This document shows, piece by piece, positions 4,985 to 12,469 of a stretch of DNA of 12,469 nucleotides. Each line of letters begins with the position of its first letter. Positions within the stretch are counted from its first letter, which is position 1. The stretch spans positions 1 through 12,469 of the forward strand of contig JAIPIO010000102.1 in the NCBI GenBank assembly GCA_021734595.1, read 5' to 3'. The notes below the pieces were generated by a model. That model saw only the letters and a program-made list of their open reading frames with translations, ran no database searches and had not been told where the DNA came from. Origin of the DNA: Kiritimatiellales bacterium (GTDB lineage: Bacteria; Verrucomicrobiota; Kiritimatiellia; Kiritimatiellales; Pontiellaceae). A program made the position numbers and the translations under genes.

Positions 4985-6472
4985 CTACATGGATCCAACC
5001 ACAATGCCGCGCCGATCCAGCAGGCTGCCTTCGGCGAGGTAGAGCCGGACGCGGGCAATCTGATAGGCGACACGGGCCTTGATTTGCGCGATCTGGCTTT
5101 CGACCAGATCGCGCTGGGCCTGGGCGACATCCAGCGCCGTCGCAGAACCCACTTCAAAGCGATCGCGCTCGCCCTGCAGAATCTGGCCCCGGAAGAGACA
5201 GGTTTCAGCCGATGCGGAGATCTGTTTCCGGGCCCGATCCAGCTCGTTGATAGCCAGGAGGACATCGAAGCGTACGAGGTCGCGTAAGTTGGCCAGAGCT
5301 TCCTCAGCTTGCCGCATCGTCGTCAGGGCAACCGTGTTGCGCGCCTGCGAGGCCCGCCTGCCGATGGCCTGGCTGAATTCGATACCAACCGTGACGTCGT
5401 AGTTGGGTCCATCCAGGTTTTGGAAGCTCTCCTGAAAGGTGTCGGCGTAACCCGACTTTCCAAGGTTGATAAAAAGCTCCAACCGGGGAAGCCTGCCGTT
5501 GCGCGTGACGACCGTTTCCAGTTCGTTGCGCTGAAGGCGGAGTTTTGCCTCTTCGAGTTCGGGGCGGGAGCTTAACGCCAGGTTGGTTCGTTCGTCGATG
5601 TCGGGGTCAAGCGAAAGATCGGAATCCGGCCGGCTGGTGGCGTTCAACTCTTGCGAACGGTATGCCGACAGGCCGGGGTAGATATGCCGGACGAGCATGT
5701 AGCGCTGCTCGGTATGGAGGCTTTGCGCGACGATTAAGTCCTGCTTGTGCAGGGCAAGCTCGGCGCGGGCGGCTGCCGCTTCGTTACGCGGCAAGGCTCC
5801 CACTTCGATGCGCGACTCCACCTCCTCCAACTGGGACTGCGCAACCTCGAGGGATTTTTGAAAAACGCTGATCGCTTCACGCGCTGCGACGTAGCGCCAA
5901 TAGGACATCTCCACATCGGCAACGAGCGCCTCGGTAAATCCGCGCAGTTCCGCCCGGCTGGCCTGTGTGTCCAGCTTTGCCTGGCGGATCCTGGCCAGAT
6001 TGACGGCGGGGCCGAAGCCGCGCAGCAACTGCTGAGTGAGGGTCAGGCCAACACGGGACGATTGCTGTTCGGGGGTGCGGTTCGATTTGGTCCGTTCGGT
6101 GCTCGCCGCGACTTCAAGTTCCGTCCCGAGAGCAAGGCGCTGGCGAAGGCCCACTTCAGCCTCGGTATCGTTGCCGGCGACCTCGAACTGGGAACCGGTC
6201 GATCGTGCGGTTTCGGTTGAATTTTCCTTGGTGGTGCCCAGACTGGCGAAAAGTTCGGGATCATACACGCCGCGTTCGATCTGTTCAAATGCGCCGGCGA
6301 TGACGGGATTGCTTTGCTGCACCGCCAAATCGCGATTGTGCTGCAGGCACATAAACACCGCGTCCTCGATCGTAAGCTTAAGCGGCGAAGCGGTCGCGGC
6401 GTCCTCCTGCGCCGACACGCAGCCCGCTATGAAAAACAAGATCCAGAACCCCGCTCGTTTCACAAAATTCAT
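4985..6472 (-). CDS. TolC/OprM-like outer-membrane efflux lipoprotein
   Basis: The 495-aa product is an outer-membrane factor, the trimeric exit duct of a tripartite efflux pump. The N-terminus (MNFVKRAGFWILFFIAGC) is a lipoprotein signal with lipobox IAGC and Cys18 as the lipidation site, as in OprM. Two OEP repeats follow. The first contains TIEDAVFMCLQHNRDL and long helical hairpin regions (VEMSYWRYVAAREAI, SLEVAQSQLEEVESR, ELALHKQDLIVA). The second mirrors it (LALSSRPELEEAKLRLQRNE, ATALDVAQAQRDLVES). The length is usual for the family. A strong GGAGG eight bases before the ATG gives it its own ribosome-binding site although it overlaps the RND stop by four bases (ATGA). It is the last gene of the operon and would complete the pump. 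The substrate is unknown. Confidence 0.93.
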   Translation of the reverse strand: MNFVKRAGFWILFFIAGCVSAQEDAATASPLKLTIEDAVFMCLQHNRDLAVQQSNPVIAGAFEQIERGVYDPELFASLGTTKENSTETARSTGSQFEVAGNDTEAEVGLRQRLALGTELEVAASTERTKSNRTPEQQSSRVGLTLTQQLLRGFGPAVNLARIRQAKLDTQASRAELRGFTEALVADVEMSYWRYVAAREAISVFQKSLEVAQSQLEEVESRIEVGALPRNEAAAARAELALHKQDLIVAQSLHTEQRYMLVRHIYPGLSAYRSQELNATSRPDSDLSLDPDIDERTNLALSSRPELEEAKLRLQRNELETVVTRNGRLPRLELFINLGKSGYADTFQESFQNLDGPNYDVTVGIEFSQAIGRRASQARNTVALTTMRQAEEALANLRDLVRFDVLLAINELDRARKQISASAETCLFRGQILQGERDRFEVGSATALDVAQAQRDLVESQIAQIKARVAYQIARVRLYLAEGSLLDRRGIVVGSM

Positions 6473-9400
6473 GGTTGCCCCTCCTTCCGGGGCTCGGAGT
6501 GCATGAGCGTGTAGACCACCGGTATCAGAATCAAGGTGATGCAGGTCGACCCGATCAGTCCGCCGACAACGGCCCGGGCGAGCGGTGCCTGGGCATCGGT
6601 GCCTTCACCGATACCGAGAGCGAGCGGTAGCAGACCCAGGATGGTAGTAAGCGTCGTCATGAGAATCGGGCGGAAACGCCGTCGCCCGGCTTCGACAACA
6701 GCTTCTTTAAGTGTAAGGCCTTCAGCCGTCAACCGGCTGGCCTGGTCGACAAGAAGGATTGCGTTGTTCACCACAATGCCACCCAGCATGATGCATCCGA
6801 TGGCGGATTGCAGGTTCAGGGTTGTATGGGTCAGCCAAAGCGTCAGCAGCACCCCAATGGCCGCCATCGGCGTGGAAAGCATAACAACAAAGGGGTCGCG
6901 CAGGCTTTCGTATTGGCAGGCGAGAACCATATAGACCAGCAAGAGGGAGAGCAGGAGTGCAAGGGAAAGTTGATGGAAGGACTCCTGCTGCTCCTCAAAA
7001 TTACCTGCGACGCGAAGATCGTAGTTTCCCGGTCGCGGAATCGTCGCGAGCCGCGCCTGAATATCCGCGGCGACCGAACCGAGGTCCCGATCCGACACAT
7101 TGGCGATAACCTTGACTTGGCGTTGCTGGTCCTTCCGCGTAATTTTGAGGGGCGCCCGGCTGCCGACCGTTGAAACGAGGTTGCGCAGGGCAACCGTTTC
7201 ACCGGATTTCGTGCGCAGCGTGAGGTTCAGCACCTCGTTAAGAGAGCGCTTTTCCGCGTCCTTCAGCTGGACGAGAATCCGGTAGGAATTGCCCTCGCTG
7301 CGGTAGTTGCCCGCCTTGGAACCGGCAATCGCCGTTTTGATGACTTCAGTCACGTCCCGCGGGGAAAAGCCAAGATCGGCGATCTTCCGGCGATCAAGAA
7401 TAAACTCCTGCTGGGGCACGCCGGCTTCGAAACTCAGATCCACGTCCGTAATTCCATCGATCCCTTCGATCGTGTCGGCGACTTTTTCCGAAAGCAGTTG
7501 CAGGGTATTGAGCTCGAAACCCCGGATCTCAACGGCAATCCCATCAACTCCGCCAATAATGCGCTCCAGCAGAAATTGTCCCTGCGGTGCCCGGGTGCGG
7601 ATCTTCATTCCGGGAATCCTGCTGTCTAGCAGTTCCCGCAGATCGTTGGCGATCTGGACGTTCGAACGCTTGCGCTGAGACGCCGGAACCAGTGAAATAC
7701 GGATATCGCCCTCGTTTTCACGGACCGTGGCCACCGTCGAAACCGCTTCCGGTACGGCGGGATATACCATGGATTCCATGATGCGCGTCTGGCGATCAAC
7801 CAGGTCAAGGCGGGTCCCGACTTCCATCTCGCCAGTGATGCTCACCTCGCCTTCGTCGCTGGGCGGCAGGAATTCCGTGCCAATGAGCGGTATGATGCAA
7901 ATACTGAGGGCAAAGAGAACAACGGCACCGATGATTACCGACGGGCGGTGGGCCAAGGCACCGTTGAGCAGCTTCAGATATCCCGAGTTGAGCCGGTCGA
8001 AGCCAGCTTCCGATCTCCGTTTCAGATTCCTGATCCAGCCCGCAGACCCACGCTGTCCGCCTTTCGATTCAAGCAACCGGGAGGCAAACATGGGAACCAG
8101 ACTCAGTGAAAGCAGCAGGGAACAAACCAGGGAGAAGGCTATGACATAGGCCAACTCGCGGAAGAGAAGCCCGGAGACGCCCTTAACAAACACGATGGGA
8201 AGAAAAATCACAAGCGTCGTGACCGTGCTTGCGGTGATGGCCGGAGCCACCTCCCAGGCACCGACAGCCGCCGCCTGCGCCGATGCTTCGCCGTACTCGT
8301 CCCGTCGGCGGAAAATATTCTCCAGCACAACAATCGAACTGTCCACCATCATGCCGACACCGAGCGCAAGCCCGCCCAGGGTCATGAGATTGATCGTGAG
8401 ACCGCCGAAATAGATGAGCGAAAAAGTGGCAATGATCGAAATCGGAATCGAAAGCGAGATGACCACCGTGCTCCGGATATTCCGAAGGAAGAAGAGCAGG
8501 ATGAGAATTGCGAGGCCGCCGCCGTAGAGCACCGACCGGGCGACGTTCCGGATCGAGAGTTCGATGAAGTTCCCCTGGTTGGTCACCGGCACGATCTTGA
8601 TCTGGGGAAATTCATCATTGAGTACGTCGATCTCTTCCAGGATCTGGCGGGAAACCTCCACGGTGTTCGCCGAAGCCTGCTTCCGGATTGCGACGCGAAT
8701 GCCCCGCTCCCCGTTCACACGGATGATGCGCGTGAGTTTTTCATAGGTATCCTGTACCTCGGCGACCTCTCCCACCGTGATCGCCGCGCCGTCGCGGATC
8801 ATGAGCACCGTGTTTTCCAATTCCTCGACGCTTTCAAACTGTGCGGGGGCCCGGAGGGTAACTTCATAACGTCCATCTTCGATCTGTCCGGCCGGCAAAT
8901 CGATGTTGGCATTGCGGATCGCGTCGAGAATCTGATTCAGGGAGAGCCCCAGCGCATTCAGCTTGTCCGGATCGAGCTCCACCCGGATCTCGCGCGGAAA
9001 GCCGCCCCATTCGTCGACCTGCGCCACGCCGGGTATCTGGGTGAAGCGGTAGCGGATGCGGTCCTCGATCAACTGCGTCAGTTCAACCGGATCAAGCAGA
9101 CTTGAAATCCCGATGAGCACAACCGGATAACTATCGATGTCGAACTTGCTGATGCGCGGTCGGACAATGTCGTCAGGCAGTTCGTTGAGTTCATCCTCAA
9201 GTGTCGCCCGCAGATCCATCGCGGCGGAGTCGAGATCCGTGCCCCAGACAAAGGTTACATTCACGTAGCTGCGGCCCTCCTGCGAAGTCGAGGTGATCTC
9301 CTCAACCCCCGGTACCGTCGCAACGATTTCTTCGATAATCTGGGTAATCAACCGTTCCATCACCTCGGGGCTTGCACCCTCGTACTCCGTGCGGACCGAG

Positions 9401-9534
9401 GCGGTCGGCAGCTCGATGCTGGGCAGCAGATCGATTTGCAGACGGCTGAACGAAACCGCTCCGAGCACGATCAGGATCAGGGTGACCATGGTCGTAAAGA
9501 CTGGTCGATGGACGCTGAAACGAGGAAGATTCAT
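6469..9534 (-). CDS. RND-family efflux transporter, HAE1 type
   Basis: The 1021-aa inner-membrane protein is a proton-driven exporter, probably of hydrophobic or amphiphilic compounds. It has the doubled RND layout: TM1 at about 12-30, a porter domain to 330, TM2-6 at about 336-485, TM7 at about 533-552, a second porter domain to about 850 and TM8-12 at 855-1010. The TM4 motif reads GVGMMVDSSIVVLEN, giving Asp398-Ser399 where AcrB has two aspartates. TM10 has GGIVVNNAILLVD, so Asn923 or Asn924 stands where AcrB has Lys940. The FRPILMTT motif near TM11 (about 954-961) is kept. This pattern is common in the broad HAE1 branch, not in AcrB itself, and single-Asp members are functional elsewhere. 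Its start overlaps the fusion-protein stop (ATGA) and its stop overlaps the outer-membrane gene. A heavy-metal exporter is less likely from these motifs. Confidence 0.95.
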   Translation of the reverse strand: MNLPRFSVHRPVFTTMVTLILIVLGAVSFSRLQIDLLPSIELPTASVRTEYEGASPEVMERLITQIIEEIVATVPGVEEITSTSQEGRSYVNVTFVWGTDLDSAAMDLRATLEDELNELPDDIVRPRISKFDIDSYPVVLIGISSLLDPVELTQLIEDRIRYRFTQIPGVAQVDEWGGFPREIRVELDPDKLNALGLSLNQILDAIRNANIDLPAGQIEDGRYEVTLRAPAQFESVEELENTVLMIRDGAAITVGEVAEVQDTYEKLTRIIRVNGERGIRVAIRKQASANTVEVSRQILEEIDVLNDEFPQIKIVPVTNQGNFIELSIRNVARSVLYGGGLAILILLFFLRNIRSTVVISLSIPISIIATFSLIYFGGLTINLMTLGGLALGVGMMVDSSIVVLENIFRRRDEYGEASAQAAAVGAWEVAPAITASTVTTLVIFLPIVFVKGVSGLLFRELAYVIAFSLVCSLLLSLSLVPMFASRLLESKGGQRGSAGWIRNLKRRSEAGFDRLNSGYLKLLNGALAHRPSVIIGAVVLFALSICIIPLIGTEFLPPSDEGEVSITGEMEVGTRLDLVDRQTRIMESMVYPAVPEAVSTVATVRENEGDIRISLVPASQRKRSNVQIANDLRELLDSRIPGMKIRTRAPQGQFLLERIIGGVDGIAVEIRGFELNTLQLLSEKVADTIEGIDGITDVDLSFEAGVPQQEFILDRRKIADLGFSPRDVTEVIKTAIAGSKAGNYRSEGNSYRILVQLKDAEKRSLNEVLNLTLRTKSGETVALRNLVSTVGSRAPLKITRKDQQRQVKVIANVSDRDLGSVAADIQARLATIPRPGNYDLRVAGNFEEQQESFHQLSLALLLSLLLVYMVLACQYESLRDPFVVMLSTPMAAIGVLLTLWLTHTTLNLQSAIGCIMLGGIVVNNAILLVDQASRLTAEGLTLKEAVVEAGRRRFRPILMTTLTTILGLLPLALGIGEGTDAQAPLARAVVGGLIGSTCITLILIPVVYTLMHSEPRKEGQP

Positions 9535-10730
9535 TGAACTGTTTTTCCAGGCGCCCCGGCGCGCTCTTCGGCAATGGCAATGGCCGAACCATCTTCAATC
9601 AGCTGTTGCCCGAGCGTGATCACGCGGCCCGTCAACCCATCCCCGGAAACCTGCACGTGTTTCCCGTTCCGAATACCAACCTCAACCGACCGCCAATGCG
9701 CGATCGTCCCGTCAGACGCTGCAAGGAAGACGCCCTGTGTATCGGCTCGTGTAACAATCGATTCCGCCGGCACAATGGTGGCGTTCTCATGCCGCCCGAC
9801 TTCGACCTGCGCCCGGATAAACATGCCCGGCTTCAATTTCAGGTCGGTGTTGGGCACGGAGATTTCAACGCGGGCCTGACGGGACGTTTCACGAAAGACC
9901 GGCGCGATGCGCTCGATTTTCCCGATGAATTTCCCGTCCGGATAGGCATCCGTGCGGATATCAACGGGCTGTCCGATCTGTAGATTGGCGTAGTCTCTTT
10001 CCGTGACGAAAAAAACGCCGGAGAGCGGATCAATGGCAACAATCTGCAGCAGCGGTGTATTTGCACTGACGGTCTGACCTTCGTCCACAAAACGCTCGGC
10101 AACAAACCGACGGGTGTCGCCGCCCGCCCAAAGCGCCCTGACATCCGCATATCCCAACCGGATTTTAGCGGATTGAACCGCCGCCTGGGCCCGGGTGATC
10201 TGGGCCTCGTGAACCTCGACACCGGCTTCTTTCGCCAAAAGTCCACTTTGGGCCGCATCCAGCTCGGCATCCGATGCAACCCCCCGCTCACTCAGCGTCC
10301 GGGCCCGCTCCATGGCACGCTTCGCGATTTCGAGTGAGCTCTGCGCCTCGGCAAGATTTGCTTTGGCCACCAGCAGATCGGCTTCCGTCTGGGCAAGATC
10401 CTGCTGATACTCCGCATCGTCCAGCTTGGCGACGACGGCACCCCGGGCAACCGGATCGCCGATATCGACCAGCATGGCTTCGAGACGTCCGCCGATTTTC
10501 GGCGAAACCACAAACGCAGCCCGGGCTTCCAGCGCGCCGCTGAAGGTGCGCAAGGCCCGGATGGGTCCCGTTTCGATCCGGGCGGTCTCAACCGGAGCCG
10601 GCGGACGGGCGGAACGTTTTTCATCTGTTTTATCCGAACAACCGGCAACCCCCGCCGCAACCGCGACGGCAAAAGAAAGGTGCAACCAGCAAGATGAAAT
10701 GAAATTTATTTTACGCATACTTTTACTCAT
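9531..10730 (-). CDS. Periplasmic membrane-fusion lipoprotein (HlyD/AcrA family)
   Basis: This adaptor joins the RND pump to the outer-membrane channel. From the ATG at 10730 (MSKSMRKINF) the product is 399 aa. A second ATG at 10718 would give 395 aa, and a GTG at 10805 opens the longest frame. None has a clear ribosome-binding site. A hydrophobic segment ends in lipobox VAGC with Cys31, so it is probably an inner-membrane-anchored lipoprotein. The barrel-sandwich half-motif SPKIGGRLEAMLVDIGDPV is followed by a coiled-coil hairpin (about 115-190, Ala/Glu/Gln-rich). The second lipoyl half (AERFVDEGQTVSANTPL), a beta-barrel and a membrane-proximal domain (VPAESIVTRADTQGVF) follow. The usual RAPFDG-type stretch before the second lipoyl half reads RALWAGGDTRR, an unusual variant. 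It is the first gene of the operon. Confidence 0.9.
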   Translation of the reverse strand: MSKSMRKINFISSCWLHLSFAVAVAAGVAGCSDKTDEKRSARPPAPVETARIETGPIRALRTFSGALEARAAFVVSPKIGGRLEAMLVDIGDPVARGAVVAKLDDAEYQQDLAQTEADLLVAKANLAEAQSSLEIAKRAMERARTLSERGVASDAELDAAQSGLLAKEAGVEVHEAQITRAQAAVQSAKIRLGYADVRALWAGGDTRRFVAERFVDEGQTVSANTPLLQIVAIDPLSGVFFVTERDYANLQIGQPVDIRTDAYPDGKFIGKIERIAPVFRETSRQARVEISVPNTDLKLKPGMFIRAQVEVGRHENATIVPAESIVTRADTQGVFLAASDGTIAHWRSVEVGIRNGKHVQVSGDGLTGRVITLGQQLIEDGSAIAIAEERAGAPGKTVQ

Positions 10731-10965
10731 AAAAAAAACGGCGACTACCTGGCGAACCTGCTTTTCATGCTCTCCGGATACCCTTTCGTAGCGATCCGTC
10801 AGCACAACAATCTACAAGTCGCAAGGTTGGGGAAAATGGATGAAACAGTCAAGATGGAAGGATGGAACATCCTGTCCATTCTCCGCCACCATTTCAATAT
10901 CCCGTAAAACGGCCGGATCTTTTTTGGAGGTGGTGCGCGTATGGGAAAAGGCGAGGGCAAAAAAA
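10731..10965. other. Intergenic region upstream of the efflux operon
   Basis: No convincing gene lies between the fusion-protein start and tRNA-Asn. The minus strand carries a TTGACT near 10847-10852, but no good -10 box is found at the right distance, so the operon promoter is not assigned. The start codon is preceded by a run of eight T, and the region has an inverted repeat at 10859-10873. Confidence 0.5.
10859..10873. promoter_or_regulatory. Inverted repeat AGGATG-GAA-CATCCT, candidate operator
   Basis: Perfect 6-bp arms are separated by three bases, about 130 bp upstream of the efflux operon start and just upstream of a TTGACT sequence. Efflux operons are often controlled by a repressor at such sites, but no regulator gene is adjacent, so this is a weak candidate. 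Confidence 0.3.
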
Positions 10966-11040
10966 TGGCTCCTGCGGTTGGATTCGAACCAACGACCAAG
11001 TGGTTAACAGCCACCTACTCTACCGCTGAGCTACGCAGGA
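10966..11040 (-). tRNA. tRNA-Asn(GTT)
   Basis: On the minus strand the gene starts TCCTGCG, which pairs with CGCAGGA at the 3' end. The D-arm (GCTCAGCGGTAGAGT), anticodon loop CTGTTAA with GTT, and a T-arm containing GTTCGAATC are all present. Discriminator G and an encoded CCA end the gene at 10966. A run of seven T follows directly, which may end the transcript or help 3' processing. The structure looks intact and it has its own promoter upstream. Confidence 0.95.
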
Positions 11041-11069
11041 ACAAGATTTCCTTTGAAAAAGGAGCGCAT

Positions 11070-11097
11070 AAGATAACCGAATTGTTCGGGAAGTCAA
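11070..11097 (-). promoter_or_regulatory. Promoter of tRNA-Asn
   Basis: Minus-strand TTGACT (11092-11097) and TATCTT (11070-11075) are separated by 16 bases. The predicted start is about 22 bases upstream of the tRNA 5' end, a normal leader length. A run of eight G lies directly upstream of the -35 box. Confidence 0.6.
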
Positions 11098-11127
11098 CCC
11101 CCCCCGGTTAAACTTTTTTTCCCGCCA

Positions 11128-11156
11128 TTGGAAAAAGCGTGCTTTTCTGTTTCCAA
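11128..11156. terminator. Hairpin downstream of recR, possible weak terminator
   Basis: TTGGAAA (11128-11134) pairs with TTTCCAA (11150-11156), and a competing inner AAAAGC/GCTTTT pairing is possible. It begins about 20 bases after the recR stop. No T-tract follows on the minus strand, so intrinsic termination is doubtful. Confidence 0.3.
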
Positions 11157-11175
11157 AGTCTGGACTGACAGAAAA

Positions 11176-11781
11176 TCAGTTCATTTCCTGACGCCCGGAA
11201 ATCGCGCGCGCCAACGTGGTGGCATCGGAATATTCGATGGCGCTGCCGGCCGGTAGGCCGAAGGCGATGCGGGATACCTTCACCCCGCGGGTGGAGAGCA
11301 CTTCCCGCAGGTAACTGGCGGTGGCGTCGCTTTCCACGTCGGTGCCCAGCGCGATGACCACCTCGGAAATCTTCTCATCGGGAAGGCGTTTAAGCAGCGT
11401 GTCCACCCGCAGGTCGGCCGCACCCTTCCCCTGCATGGCCGACAGCTTGCCCATCAGCGCATGATAGCGGCCCTGATAACCGCCGGACTCTTCAATCTTA
11501 ATGATGTCCCCAGGATGTTCGACCACACAGATCATATGGCTGTCGCGGCGGGGCCTGACACACAGCTCGCATGGATTTTCAGCGGCAAGGGTCACACTGC
11601 CGCAGCGCGAGCAGCAAACGACGCCTTCATCCGCTTCGAGCAGGGCGTGGGCCAGTATGCGCGGCAGGCCGGAGCTGTCCTCCACCAAGGCCAGCGCCAT
11701 GCGCTCGGCCGTGCGTTTTCCAATGCCTGGAAGCCGGCTCAGCGCCGCGATTAGATTATCCAATGGAATCAGATGCTTCAT
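11176..11781 (-). CDS. recR: Recombination mediator protein RecR
   Basis: The 201-aa product acts in RecFOR-dependent repair, loading RecA onto gapped single-stranded DNA. The chosen ATG (MKHLIPLDNLIAAL) gives the usual family length; the longer upstream frame has no support. A helix-hairpin-helix is visible at LSRLPGIGKRTAERMA (about 14-29). A four-cysteine zinc motif follows (CCSRCGS with CELC, about 56-74). A Toprim domain runs from MICVVEHPGDIIKIE through the GYQGRYHALMG loop to LGTDVESDATASYL, followed by the conserved RIAFGLPAGSAIEYSD C-terminal segment (Walker-B-like region and end). The Toprim motif usually written as TPTVEGEAT reads GTDVESDAT here, a modest deviation. It is downstream of ybaB, the classical dnaX-ybaB-recR order. 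Confidence 0.96.
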   Translation of the reverse strand: MKHLIPLDNLIAALSRLPGIGKRTAERMALALVEDSSGLPRILAHALLEADEGVVCCSRCGSVTLAAENPCELCVRPRRDSHMICVVEHPGDIIKIEESGGYQGRYHALMGKLSAMQGKGAADLRVDTLLKRLPDEKISEVVIALGTDVESDATASYLREVLSTRGVKVSRIAFGLPAGSAIEYSDATTLARAISGRQEMN

Positions 11782-11882
11782 GGCAGATTTGGAGTGGAGG
11801 ATTACGGGACTGCTGGATGATTGGCAACGATCAAAACCCAAGACAGGAATCCACTCAACCTCACACCCATTGTTCCATTCCT

Positions 11883-12203
11883 CTAAAACGGCAGATCAAT
11901 GCCGGCGGGCAGGCCCATTCCGGAAGTCAGTTCGCCCATCTCCTTGCTCATGGTTTCCTGCGCCAGTTTGAGCGCACCGTCCACGGCGGAGAAAACCAGA
12001 TCTTCGAGCATTTCGACATCGGAGGGATCAACCGCCTCGGGTTTGATCTTAATGCTCTTGATATTCATGTTGCAGGTGGCCACGGCGGCAACCATTCCGC
12101 CGCCGCTGGAAAACTGCACTTCGGTGGCAGCGAGTTGCGCCTGCTTCTTCTTCATCTCCTTCTGAAGCGTTGCCGCCTGCTTCATCATCTTCATCATGTT
12201 CAT
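11883..12203 (-). CDS. ybaB: YbaB/EbfC nucleoid-associated DNA-binding protein
   Basis: The 106-aa product starts MNMMKMMKQAATLQKEMKKK, the typical amphipathic first helix, and contains the family core VQFSSGGGMVAAVATCN with a KIKPEAVDPSDVEMLEDLV segment. It ends with the flexible Gly/Pro-rich tail (MGLPAGIDLPF). Members dimerise and bind DNA in tweezer fashion as nucleoid-associated proteins. An AAGGAAC lies before the ATG, and the size matches the usual length. A longer frame (starting MAKLWIYGNRP) adds 16 residues that overlap the dnaX end and has no family support. It is 19 bases downstream of dnaX and about 100 bases upstream of recR, consistent with one transcript. Confidence 0.96.
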   Translation of the reverse strand: MNMMKMMKQAATLQKEMKKKQAQLAATEVQFSSGGGMVAAVATCNMNIKSIKIKPEAVDPSDVEMLEDLVFSAVDGALKLAQETMSKEMGELTSGMGLPAGIDLPF

Positions 12204-12222
12204 TTTTCCAGTTCCTTTCGGT

Positions 12223-12469
12223 CTATTCCCGTATATCCACAATTTCGCCATTAAAGGCTTCTAAAACTAGTTTCACGGTCGGATCATTATACCACTTCTG
12301 CAAGCCCGTCAATTCCGCGGCGCCGCCCGCTTCGTCGGCATGCTCATCCATGCCGACCACCGGCAACGTTATTTTTTCACCCGGAGCCATCGGCTCGAAC
12401 GATGCACTCACACTGCGTTCCAGGTGCCGCTGAACCGCCCGGCATAGCGCCAGCCGGGTACGCGGCTCC
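12223..12469 (-). CDS. dnaX: DNA polymerase III gamma/tau subunit (DnaX), C-terminal end (cut by window edge)
   Basis: The visible frame enters at the window edge (EPRTRLALCRAVQRHLERSV) and ends LVLEAFNGEIVDIRE-stop. This close resembles the C-terminal end of DnaX proteins, where the last residues after a helical tau region often read 'F-G-x-(I/V)-V-x-(V/I)-R'. DnaX forms the clamp-loader core and, in its tau form, binds polymerase and helicase. The acidic stretch DEHADEAGGAAEL is a plausible linker. The assignment is strengthened by ybaB and recR directly downstream, the usual gene order. The ATPase domain and any frameshift site for gamma are outside the window. Confidence 0.8.
   Translation of the reverse strand, partial: EPRTRLALCRAVQRHLERSVSASFEPMAPGEKITLPVVGMDEHADEAGGAAELTGLQKWYNDPTVKLVLEAFNGEIVDIRE

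Noticed and set aside
6469..6472. ATGA overlaps in the efflux operon as a sign of gene fusion or frameshift
   Set aside because: All three proteins are full length and end normally; such overlaps are ordinary translational coupling.
5545..6506. Several plus-strand frames of 100-157 aa within the efflux genes
   Set aside because: They are antisense to well-supported TolC and RND genes and have Arg/Ala-rich composition typical of shadows in G/C-rich DNA.
11098..11105. Run of eight C between recR and tRNA-Asn as a phase-variable switch
   Set aside because: It lies just upstream of the tRNA promoter -35 box and not in a gene; there is no evidence of function beyond possible length variation.

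Overview
The window looks like a bacterial chromosome segment from a Gram-negative (diderm) species carrying the right-hand end of an integrated mobile element. Evidence for a diderm is the complete RND efflux pump with two predicted lipoproteins, one of them an outer-membrane channel. The style of the integrase and housekeeping proteins suggests the PVC/Kiritimatiellota area, but that is only an impression and cannot be settled without searches. Every protein-coding gene is read on the minus strand.

Region 1 (1-4893) is a mobile element that runs off the left edge. Its right boundary is a 3'-half tRNA-Tyr copy on the plus strand (about 4837-4893), the expected footprint of site-specific integration into the anticodon loop of a tRNA gene. 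Next to it lies a 515-aa tyrosine recombinase read away from the boundary, translationally coupled to an unrecognised 314-aa protein through a GTG start that overlaps the recombinase stop. After a 200-bp control region comes a very compact operon with overlapping reading frames: an AlpA/excisionase-like HTH protein, a zinc-ribbon protein, two small unknown proteins, a replisome-organiser-like protein, a 54-aa unknown protein, and the N-terminus of a DnaB-type helicase cut by the window edge. This reads as integration, control and replication modules of a prophage, satellite or integrative element.

Region 2 (4899-10965) is host sequence. A bidirectional terminator separates the tRNA remnant from a three-gene efflux operon: a lipoprotein membrane-fusion protein, an HAE1-type RND transporter and a lipoprotein TolC/OprM-like outer-membrane factor. 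The three frames overlap by four bases (ATGA), so their translation is probably coupled. No regulator gene is visible nearby.

Region 3 (10966-12469) holds tRNA-Asn(GTT) with its own promoter, then recR, ybaB/ebfC and the C-terminal end of dnaX, in the conserved dnaX-ybaB-recR order of DNA replication and repair genes.

The most interesting parts are the uncharacterised small proteins of the element, the 314-aa protein coupled to the integrase, and a near-identical 14/15-bp motif (ATACCC(C)TATAAATA) placed in opposite orientation in the element's two control regions.
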